Below, in pieces: positions 1-7,345 of a DNA stretch of 18,691 nt. Origin of the DNA: an uncultured Acetatifactor sp. (GTDB taxonomy: Bacteria > Bacillota > Clostridia > Lachnospirales > Lachnospiraceae); the NCBI GenBank assembly GCA_910580225.1, contig CAJTXE010000050.1, positions 1-18,691 on the forward strand, in the 5' to 3' direction. Numbering within the stretch: the first letter of the stretch is position 1; each line of letters begins with the position of its first letter. Below the pieces are notes generated by a model. That model was not told the origin of the DNA, searched no databases, and worked only from the letters and a program-made list of their open reading frames with translations. A program made the position numbers and the translations under genes.

Positions 1-258
1 CTCTCCTCTGGTTTCGGGCTTGGACTTACTTCCGGCTTCGGACTCGGGCTCTCCTCTGGTTTCGGGCTTGGACTTACTTCCGGCTTCGGACTTGGACTCT
101 CCTCTGGTTTCGGGCTTGGACTTACTTCCGGCTTCGGACTCGGGCTTTCCTCCGGTTTCGAACTTGGGCTTGGACTGGGGCTTTCTTCCGGCTTCGGACT
201 CGGACTGGGACTTTCTTCCGGCTTTGGACTTGGACTCGGGCTTTCCTCCGGTTCCTTA
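1..258 (-). repeat. 48-bp tandem repeat encoding Ser-Pro-Lys-Glu tail
   Basis: In the reading frame of the beta-helix protein this stretch gives ESPSPKPE and VSPSPKPE units alternating, with degenerate SPSPSPKPE versions nearest residue 1840. The near-exact DNA period at the left edge is 48 bp (16 residues). The array continues past the window. Such proline-rich, alternately charged tails usually span the peptidoglycan of Gram-positive surface proteins, so an anchor (LPXTG or wall-binding repeats) is expected further left; that is inference. Confidence 0.85.
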
Positions 259-3200
259 TCGTCAGGTATGCTTGTGTCCTTTGTCAAGGTAAAAGTCTCC
301 CCTCTTCCCACAAGCCCGAAATATCCAGGCTCCGTGATGGCATCCGCCTCCTCATCTGTAAAGTCAAACACGGTCACGCCGTCCACACTCAAGAACAGTC
401 TCACAGTATCCCCGTTTGTCAGCGCGCCCACCTGTACCTCATGTTCTTCCCCATGCGTCAAAGGTTCCGGCTGTATCACCGGCCCTCCAAGACTGGTATA
501 GCCATCCATGCTTCCGTAAATCACGGTACGTCTGGAACCTATAAACCTGTGAAGCTCCAGTCCCGAAGCGCCGAAACAGATAATGTAGCCTGTAGCGCCA
601 CCGGATACCGCTTTGTCCGCAGACTGCGCCCTCAACACAATACTGGGCCACCCGCCCTTGCCGTTGGCATCGATTTTCATCCGGAATGTCATCAGTTCAT
701 TGCGGAATTTGCAGCCTGTAAAGGTAGCAAATTTGGTCAGCGTGGTGGTAATCTGCCCTTCTCCGGTCTTCTCCAGGCTGCCGCCTTCCACCACCCACTC
801 ATCCGCATTCTCTGTGTCAAATATCTCCCATACATTGTCTTCCCGGAACTCCTGCTTCTCCTCTATCTGCAGGATAAACTCCTGTTCCACGATCCTGCCT
901 TCCCCTTCTGCCGTCACCGTCAGAACCGTATTTCCGGCTTTCACAGGCGTAATATAGCCATCCCCTGTCACAGAAGCAATGGAAGTATCCGCCAACTGAT
1001 ACGTAATATTTGCCAATTCCACCTGGCGCCCCATGTCTGTCAGGCCACTGGGCTGCGCCTGGAACCCTTTACTGGTTTCTCCCAGAAGAATGGTATCGTT
1101 TTCCACGCCCTTCAGTGAAATTTTGCTGAAAACATCTCCCACATACAATTTTGCCTCAATCACATCCAGAATTCCGTTGGAAACGACATAAATTTCCAGA
1201 TCCGTGGTTCCGCTTTTCAGCCCTTTCACTACTCCCTGGGCGGACACTTCCGCAATCTCCGGGTTGACCACACGGTAACCTGTCAGCGCATCTGCCATGG
1301 ATACAGGCCTGTCCTTGCCGTCCGTCCCGCTTACCTCCACGGCAAAGGTTCCCCCTACGGGAATACTGATATTTCCCTGCCCCGAATTGGTCCGGATGCG
1401 TTCCGCCTGGGAATTGCGCAACCCGGCGTATGCTTCCTGCAGGCCGGATTCCTCTATGATGCGGACGGCGTCTTCGGGCCATATGGCGTCCGGATGCACA
1501 TGGATATCCGATATTTCCACCCAGGGCGCTTCGGGATTTACATGCTTGTTATCCGTGGTGGTGTAAATATCATTTACCTTCAGATGCTCAATGGTGGGAA
1601 CATACACCAACATCCACCTGGGACTGGCGTTGTTGTGCCAGAGCGGGGATTCGGACAAATCCACCACATTGCGCTCCCAATGCCAGTATGTGGTTCCCTC
1701 GTCGGCATACAGCGGCGCATTCAGATCCATCTGATTGCGGATGTAATTCTCCGTCACACGGTTGTAATTTTCGTCGCTTCCCCCGGAGTTTCCGTTAAAA
1801 TAGACAGCTCCCCCGTCGTATATGCCGTCCCCCATCAGGTCATGGATAAAGTTATGCTCTATGACCATGTTTCTCTGGACGTTTTCAAAACGTTTCGCCC
1901 ATCCGTAACCGATGTGGAAAGCCGAATAGGGAATATTGAAAATCTCGTTGTACGACAGGTCCATATCCGCCGCAAATCCTACAGACACCGCAGCCGCGGA
2001 CTGATAATCCACACCGATATCATGGATGTAGTTGTTTTCCACATCGCAGTTTTTCATCAGCTTCCGGATATCTTCCGGGTTATAATTGTCCGGGTTATTG
2101 GTATACGGATCTCCGATATTGACGGCGCTTCCCGATATATCATAGAACCGGTTCCCCCTGATGGGGCTGTTCTGCACGCCTTCCACCATCTTCAGGGCAG
2201 TGATTCCCATTCTGGTAAAACTGCATCCGAAGAAGCGTACGGAATTCGCCCTTTTCACTGTAACGGCCGCATCCGGCAGGCGGTCCGGAAGCCCATGCTC
2301 CCGAATGTGGTTATTCTGCGCATCCGCATGTCCGTAAGAAGTGCTCGGACGGTTCCATGTGGTGTCGGCAAACGTAATACCGATAAATTCTATATTTTCC
2401 ACCATATGGTCATAATCGGTTCCCTGAATGCGCATCAGTTCTTCCAACACCGGCGCCGATACCTCCGCCCGGCTCATATCTTCCCAGGGCCTGGGCATAT
2501 AGTACACCTTTCCCTCGTGAATGTCCAGATACCACTCACCCGGCTCGTCCAGAAGCTCCAGGGCATTTTCATAATAAACCGGAACCGAAGCGGAAGTCCC
2601 GCCCTTATCGGATACATAATTCCATCCCGGCTGGTCCATAATCAACGCTGTCCTGCCGCTGCGCTCCTCCACGGAAGCCACGCCGCACCGGGGATTGGTC
2701 CACTGCTCCTGGAAGATCAGCTCCAGGTCCTCCGGATGCCGATATTCCAAAATCTCCGGGTTCGCGCAGGTATATCCCCTGTTGACGCCCCCTTCCATCA
2801 GGGCAACCGGGCTGTTCAGCCCTGCTTCGCTTCTGGCCCTTACGGCCCGGACGCCGTCCACATACAGCTGCCTTGTCTCCAGACCCGGCGCGTCCGCCAC
2901 ATAAATGCCCTTCTCCTTATCATACAGGGAAAATCCGGTAATGACTCTCCTGCCGCCGATAACCGCTTCCCCCTGCCCCTCATGGCGGTATACTACATAG
3001 TGCTGCTCCCTGCCGCCGTCCTGTTCGTCCAGAGCCAGGGTTTCCGTCTGCAGATAATAACCGTCTGCCAGAATGACTTCAATGTCCCCTGTCATGTTCC
3101 GGTTGTTCTGCCGCACCAGTTCCTTTGCCCGCTCCAGGGTCTTTACAGGACCGGAAGCGCTTCCGTCACCCCCGTCATCCCCCTGGGGAGAGACATAAAT

Positions 3201-5768
3201 CTGTTTCATCACATTTCGGGCCGTAACCGTCACTGGAATCTCGGCGAAAATCTCCGGACGTTCTTCCGAGACAACCCGGATCACAGTGCTTCCTTCCCCT
3301 GCTGCAACAATTTCTCCCCACTCGTCAACCGTGGCTACCCCCCGGTTGTCGGAACTGAAAATCACTTTGGGATTCCCCGTATCCTCCGGCAGCACCTTTG
3401 CATTGACAAAGAGATGTCCTCCTGCAGGGATCGTCACCGTTTCCGGCGTCACCTCTATCCGCTCCGGCAGTACATTGGTCACCGTCACCTGCGTGGATAC
3501 CGGCGGCAGTGATTTCAGGGAAGGAGTGGCAGTGATTGTCACCGTGCCTTCCGTTACCCCCGTTACAATCCCAAGGTTGTCCACCATGGCAATACTCTCA
3601 TCCGAAGACGTATATACGGCGCTTCTGCAGGAAGTGTCCGCCGGTTCAAAGGAAAGACCCAGCTGCAGATTACGTCCTTTCACCACCTCATAGGAACTCT
3701 CCGCAAAGGCTGCGCCTGTGCCCTCCACATAGTCCAGAATTTCCAGATCATCCAGGTAAAAAGTATTGGAAGTCACCTTGTAAATTCCCATTGCCATCCG
3801 GTTAATTTCCCCTGTGGCGTAGGGCTTTTCCTGGGAAACCACAAGCTTTCCGTCCAGATACAGGTCATAGACCCCTGCAGCGGTATCCAACATCAGCTCT
3901 ATTTCATACCAGGTTCCCGCGTCACAGGACGTAATGTCAATCCAACTTTTACCGTCCTCACTCCCCTTCTGCAGCTTTCCTCCATTCAGGGCAAGCTTTA
4001 CAAGCTGCGCGCTGTTGCTGTAGAAGGAAGGCAGGTAAAATGCGCCGCTGCTCTCCTCCGCTTTCACACGGTATTTTAACACTGCCCTGGACGCACTGGC
4101 CCCGGCTGCAAAAGGATACCGAAGCGTCAGCGAAGTTCCCTGGACTGTGGGATGCGCCAAAACCAACACGCGCTGACCTTCCTTTTCCTGAACGGAGATG
4201 TTGGTGGCGGCTTCCAGATTGGAACCGGCCCAGCCTGCCGGAAGCTTCCCGATTTCCACATTTTCAAAATCCTGGCTGTATGCCACACTTGTCTGTACCG
4301 GTTCTTCCGGCTCCAAATCCCCCGGCTTTACAGGCTCATGGTCTTCCACTGTCATACGGACGTTATCCAGATAAAATATGCCTGTATTCTTGCGGTACAG
4401 CGTGGTGCTGAACCCGGACACATCTCCCTGCGCCCTGGGCGACGGATGTTCCAGTGTGACCGGATTTCCGTCGATAAACACGGAATAGGCGGACTCTGCC
4501 CCCGTGTTGTCATAGACGATTTTGACCGTATACCAACGCATGGTTTCATATGGCTGAATCGTATGCCAGTTATTATCATTTACTGTCTGGTACTTAATAA
4601 AATCGCCGCTGCTTGTATTAAAACTTAATTCTGCAAGACGTTTCGCATTTCCGCCAACCGTTCCTGTCACGCTGGGCAGATACAGTACGCCTCCGGACGA
4701 CTTTGCCGCAATGCTGTAGGAAAATACTACCTTTTTATAACTTTGGGGCAGCACATAACTAATCCCGGGATTATAATTGGCATTGCTGTTGTCCTCCGAC
4801 TGGTCCAGTACCAGTACATGGTTTCCGTCTATTATCTTCACGCCTGCTCCGGCCTTGGAATTTCCCGGATTTCCAAATGTCCAACCCTGGGGAAGAGCGC
4901 CTTCCGCTGTACCTTCGAAATCCTGATACAGGATATCGGTCTGCCGGGCTTCGGTGTCCTGCTGATCTGATGTATCTCCATCCGAGACGGTTCCTGTTCC
5001 AGGTTCTTCTCCAGGTGTCGTGTTTTCTGTTCCCGGCTTATTTTCTCCTGGTATCGTGTTTTCCGTTCCTGGCTCATTTTCTCCTGGTGTTGCGCTTCCT
5101 GTTCCAGGCTCATTTTCTCCAGGTGTCGTGTTTCCTGTTCCTGGCTCATTTTCTCCTGGCGTCGTGTTTTCCGTTCCTGGCTCATTTTCTCCTGGCGTCA
5201 CCACTCCCGTTCCTGGTTCTTCTCCAGGCGTCTCGTTTCCTGTTCCAGGCTTATTTTCCCCGGGTGTCGTGTTTCCTGTTCCTGGCTCATTTTCTCCTGG
5301 CGTCGTGTTTTCCGTTCCTGGCTCATTTTCTCCCGGTATCGTATTTCCCGTTCCAGGCTCTTCTCCAGGCGTCTCTTTTCCTGTTCCCGATTCATTTTCC
5401 CCTGGCGTCACCACTCCCGTTCCAGGCTCTTCTCCCGGCGTCGTGTTTCCCGTCCCGGATTCGTTTTCCCCTGGCGCCACCACTCCCGTTCCAGGCTCTT
5501 CCCCAGGTGTCGTGTTTCCCGTTCCAGGTTCATTTTCTCCCGGCGCCACGCTTCCCGTCCCCGGTTCTTCCTCCGATATCACGGCTCCCGTTCCCAGGTC
5601 TTCGCCCACGGAATCCGGCGTCTCCTGCACATTTCCGGTTACAGCCTCACCTGCACTCTCCTGCCCCCCCTGTGCCTTGCTGTAAAAGCCGGACTCCCAA
5701 AAGCCGCTCCCCATCAGGCACAAAGCAACCAAAACGCTGCAAACCCTCTTCCAGTTTCTTCTTTTCAT
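1..5768 (-). CDS. Giant secreted multidomain right-handed beta-helix protein (3' end outside window)
   Basis: The frame opens at 5768 and stays open to the left edge, giving at least 1922 residues. The start has GAGAGGAG about 7 nt upstream and a signal peptide (KRRNWKR, then a hydrophobic stretch to about residue 25, possible cleavage after SKA); there is no lipobox. Order seen: Gly/Pro/Thr/Glu spacer (about 55-265); two similar concanavalin A/LamG-like sandwiches (about 280-475 and 493-680, each with a YxxDFE start and a FYLDxxxxxxxD end); two BIG2-type Ig folds (about 683-852); a beta-helix region beginning IYVSPQGDDGGDGS (about 857-1405); two more BIG2-like repeats (about 1460-1625); a third sandwich (about 1640-1827); then a Ser-Pro-Lys-Glu tail. 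The IYVSPQG...PVKTLERA opening and the LDEPGEWYLD and VYYMPRP motifs resemble secreted beta-helix glycosidases such as the GH141 group; that family assignment is tentative and catalytic residues were not identified. It is probably surface-attached through sequence beyond the window. It lies 41 nt after the SGNH gene and is probably last, or near last, in the operon. Confidence 0.85.
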   Translation of the reverse strand, partial: MKRRNWKRVCSVLVALCLMGSGFWESGFYSKAQGGQESAGEAVTGNVQETPDSVGEDLGTGAVISEEEPGTGSVAPGENEPGTGNTTPGEEPGTGVVAPGENESGTGNTTPGEEPGTGVVTPGENESGTGKETPGEEPGTGNTIPGENEPGTENTTPGENEPGTGNTTPGENKPGTGNETPGEEPGTGVVTPGENEPGTENTTPGENEPGTGNTTPGENEPGTGSATPGENEPGTENTIPGENKPGTENTTPGEEPGTGTVSDGDTSDQQDTEARQTDILYQDFEGTAEGALPQGWTFGNPGNSKAGAGVKIIDGNHVLVLDQSEDNSNANYNPGISYVLPQSYKKVVFSYSIAAKSSGGVLYLPSVTGTVGGNAKRLAELSFNTSSGDFIKYQTVNDNNWHTIQPYETMRWYTVKIVYDNTGAESAYSVFIDGNPVTLEHPSPRAQGDVSGFSTTLYRKNTGIFYLDNVRMTVEDHEPVKPGDLEPEEPVQTSVAYSQDFENVEIGKLPAGWAGSNLEAATNISVQEKEGQRVLVLAHPTVQGTSLTLRYPFAAGASASRAVLKYRVKAEESSGAFYLPSFYSNSAQLVKLALNGGKLQKGSEDGKSWIDITSCDAGTWYEIELMLDTAAGVYDLYLDGKLVVSQEKPYATGEINRMAMGIYKVTSNTFYLDDLEILDYVEGTGAAFAESSYEVVKGRNLQLGLSFEPADTSCRSAVYTSSDESIAMVDNLGIVTGVTEGTVTITATPSLKSLPPVSTQVTVTNVLPERIEVTPETVTIPAGGHLFVNAKVLPEDTGNPKVIFSSDNRGVATVDEWGEIVAAGEGSTVIRVVSEERPEIFAEIPVTVTARNVMKQIYVSPQGDDGGDGSASGPVKTLERAKELVRQNNRNMTGDIEVILADGYYLQTETLALDEQDGGREQHYVVYRHEGQGEAVIGGRRVITGFSLYDKEKGIYVADAPGLETRQLYVDGVRAVRARSEAGLNSPVALMEGGVNRGYTCANPEILEYRHPEDLELIFQEQWTNPRCGVASVEERSGRTALIMDQPGWNYVSDKGGTSASVPVYYENALELLDEPGEWYLDIHEGKVYYMPRPWEDMSRAEVSAPVLEELMRIQGTDYDHMVENIEFIGITFADTTWNRPSTSYGHADAQNNHIREHGLPDRLPDAAVTVKRANSVRFFGCSFTRMGITALKMVEGVQNSPIRGNRFYDISGSAVNIGDPYTNNPDNYNPEDIRKLMKNCDVENNYIHDIGVDYQSAAAVSVGFAADMDLSYNEIFNIPYSAFHIGYGWAKRFENVQRNMVIEHNFIHDLMGDGIYDGGAVYFNGNSGGSDENYNRVTENYIRNQMDLNAPLYADEGTTYWHWERNVVDLSESPLWHNNASPRWMLVYVPTIEHLKVNDIYTTTDNKHVNPEAPWVEISDIHVHPDAIWPEDAVRIIEESGLQEAYAGLRNSQAERIRTNSGQGNISIPVGGTFAVEVSGTDGKDRPVSMADALTGYRVVNPEIAEVSAQGVVKGLKSGTTDLEIYVVSNGILDVIEAKLYVGDVFSKISLKGVENDTILLGETSKGFQAQPSGLTDMGRQVELANITYQLADTSIASVTGDGYITPVKAGNTVLTVTAEGEGRIVEQEFILQIEEKQEFREDNVWEIFDTENADEWVVEGGSLEKTGEGQITTTLTKFATFTGCKFRNELMTFRMKIDANGKGGWPSIVLRAQSADKAVSGGATGYIICFGASGLELHRFIGSRRTVIYGSMDGYTSLGGPVIQPEPLTHGEEHEVQVGALTNGDTVRLFLSVDGVTVFDFTDEEADAITEPGYFGLVGRGETFTLTKDTSIPDDKEPEESPSPSPKPEESPSPSPKPEESPSPSPSSKPEESPSPKPEVSPSPKPEESPSPKPEVSPSPKPEESPSPKPEVSPSPKPEE
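4993..5610 (-). repeat. 33/36-bp tandem repeat encoding EPGTGNTTPGEN spacer
   Basis: About 17 in-frame units of 12 residues (EPGTGNTTPGEN type) or 11 residues (EPGTGVVTPGE type) lie directly after the signal peptide region of the beta-helix protein. They differ mainly at two or three central positions (NTT, VVT, SAT, NTI, KET). The 33-bp units are mostly interspersed between 36-bp ones, which suggests that duplication acted on longer, composite blocks. The spacer holds the mature N-terminus away from the first sandwich domain. The same DNA read on the plus strand gives a long VPGSFSPG frame, which is an artefact of the repeat. Confidence 0.9.
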
Positions 5769-5809
5769 CCTTCGTCTCCTCTCCAGTCTGCCAACCTCTT
5801 CCGTCTGCC

Positions 5810-7054
5810 TCACACCAGAAAATCACTGATTCTGATGAAATTCCCCTTGGATTCCGCATCCCTTCCTGCCGCAATCCGTATACACAGCCTGTGTTCCCCA
5901 AATTCCAGGTTCTCTGCCAACATTCTGGCACTTCCCCTGTCAAAGGAACGTGCATAGACATCCCATGCGGAAAGCTCTTTAAAATCCCCTCCGTCCAACG
6001 CCCATTCCATCTGCCCGCCGTCACAGGAAATCATATAAAAAAGCCCTATTTTATCCCCCTGAAATGTAAATTCCAGAAAATCCCCCGGTCTGTTGCTGCT
6101 CACATAACTCCCATATCTTCCGCACATGGCAATATGCTCCGTGGCGAATCCCTGCAGCCTTGCCCGGGACGCCGTTATCATTCCGCATGCGGTGTACTTT
6201 CCCGCCTTCCTCCCGGTTTCCGCCCGAAGACTTTCTGTCTCTTCTCTCCCGATTTTCGTCCGAAGGTTATTCGTCTCTTCCCTCCCGATTTTCGTCCGAA
6301 GGTTATTCGTCTCTTCCCTCCCGATTTTCGTCCGAAGGTTACTCGTCTCTTCCCTCCCGATTTCTGTCCGAAGGTTTCCCCTCTCTTCCGGGCAGCCTGC
6401 CTCCTCCCTGCCGCTTTCGGTCAAAAGAGCCTCCTTTTGTTCCAGTACATGCCAGAGAAACTCCCACACCCCCTGAAAATAAATCTGATACCCCTCCCGG
6501 TTCGGATGTACCCCGTCCGGCAGCAGTTCCTCCAAAGCCGTTCCCTCCGCCACTCTGGAAAACAGCCTTTTTCCCACATTGACCCAGGGAATTCGATACT
6601 GCCCGGCCACTTCCATATGGACCGCCACTGACTCCGGCAGACAGTCAGGATTTTCCCCCATCATCTTCCCCGTGGCGGTGAGTACGAAAACCACATCGCA
6701 CCGGGGCGCAGCTTTCCACAGCTTGGAGAGAATTCCCTCCAGGGATTCCCGTATCTCCTGCGACGGCCTGGTGTAGTCATTTACGGCAAATTCTATAAAG
6801 AGCAGGTCCGGCCTGCGGCACAGCACATCCTTCTCCATCCGGAATGCCCCAAAACGGGAGTCCGTCCCCCCAATGCCTGCATTGAAAGCTGAAAATCTGC
6901 ATTCCGGATAGGTTCTTTCCAACTCACTCTGCACAAGCCCCTGCCAACACAGCCGCTTGTCCTCCACACCCTGTCCCTCGGTAATAGATCCCCCCAGATA
7001 GACAATCACCGCCTCTTTTCCTTCTTTCATCCTGTTCCGAAAATAATCAAGCAT
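5810..7054 (-). CDS. SGNH/GDSL-family esterase with repeat linker and C-terminal sandwich domain
   Basis: 414 residues without a signal peptide, so cytoplasmic. All SGNH blocks are visible: YLGGSITEG with nucleophile Ser23, NAGIGGTDS for the oxyanion glycine, EFAVND with Asn92, and DGVHPN with Asp180 and His183. The hydrolase ends near residue 210. A charged linker of 12-residue repeats follows (about 213-283), then a domain of about 130 residues with DFLEFTFQGDKIGLFY and EFGEHRLCIRI, which resembles the jellyroll attached to CE2-type acetylesterases but sits C-terminal here. Likely role: removal of acetyl or other acyl groups from imported oligosaccharides. The start at 7054 has GGGGTGAG only about 4 nt upstream; a later Met at residue 9 would leave a very short lead into the nucleophile strand and has no better site. 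The gene follows the 32-bp minisatellite and precedes the beta-helix gene. Confidence 0.85.
   Translation of the reverse strand: MLDYFRNRMKEGKEAVIVYLGGSITEGQGVEDKRLCWQGLVQSELERTYPECRFSAFNAGIGGTDSRFGAFRMEKDVLCRRPDLLFIEFAVNDYTRPSQEIRESLEGILSKLWKAAPRCDVVFVLTATGKMMGENPDCLPESVAVHMEVAGQYRIPWVNVGKRLFSRVAEGTALEELLPDGVHPNREGYQIYFQGVWEFLWHVLEQKEALLTESGREEAGCPEERGNLRTEIGREETSNLRTKIGREETNNLRTKIGREETNNLRTKIGREETESLRAETGRKAGKYTACGMITASRARLQGFATEHIAMCGRYGSYVSSNRPGDFLEFTFQGDKIGLFYMISCDGGQMEWALDGGDFKELSAWDVYARSFDRGSARMLAENLEFGEHRLCIRIAAGRDAESKGNFIRISDFLV
6215..6395 (-). repeat. 36-bp tandem repeat encoding NNLRTKIGREET linker in SGNH gene
   Basis: About five in-frame units; the core gattttcgtccgaagg recurs at 6251, 6287 and 6323, with a variant at 6359. 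Each unit gives NNLRTKIGREET or a close variant. The two central units are almost identical, a sign of recent copying. The array joins the catalytic domain to the C-terminal sandwich and is strongly charged, probably helical or extended. Confidence 0.9.
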
Positions 7055-7073
7055 CGCCTCACCCCTGTTCTAT

Positions 7074-7345
7074 GGCCAGATTCGCTTCACACTGTCCGCT
7101 CCCGTCACCAATTTCGCTTCACACTGTCCGCTCCCATCACCAGATTCACCTCACGCTGTCCGATCCTGTCACCAGTTTCACTTCTCACTGTCCGCTCCCG
7201 TCACCAGATTCACCTCACGCTGTCCGATCCTGTCACCAATTTCACTTCACACTGTCCGATCCTGTCACCAGTTTCACTTCTCACTGTCCGCTCCCGTCAC
7301 CAATTTCGCCTCACACTGTCCGGTCCTGTCACCAGTTTCACCTCA
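7074..7345 (-). repeat. 32-bp minisatellite over the GH94 C-terminus and following gap
   Basis: The heptamer ctgtccg recurs at 7092, 7124, 7156, 7188, 7220, 7252, 7284 and 7316, exactly 32 bp apart, with few differences between units. The leftmost member starts about 20 nt upstream of the SGNH start codon, and the rightmost units encode the last residues of GH94 (VKLVTGPDSVRRNW). Because 32 is not a multiple of three, the frame shifts in each unit and the GH94 frame stops in the second unit. There are no spacers between units, so this is not a CRISPR array. Confidence 0.93.

Noticed and set aside
1494..3512. Long plus-strand reading frame (672 codons) and similar ones at 4877-6631, 8131-10104 and 12308-13525
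   Set aside because: They lie antisense to well-recognised minus-strand genes, have Pro/His/Arg/Ser-rich composition without family motifs and lack convincing ribosome sites. They arise from GC-biased codon use and repeats of the true genes.
7074..7345. CRISPR-like 32-bp repeat
   Set aside because: Units are head to tail with no unique spacers, start inside a coding sequence, and there are no cas genes.
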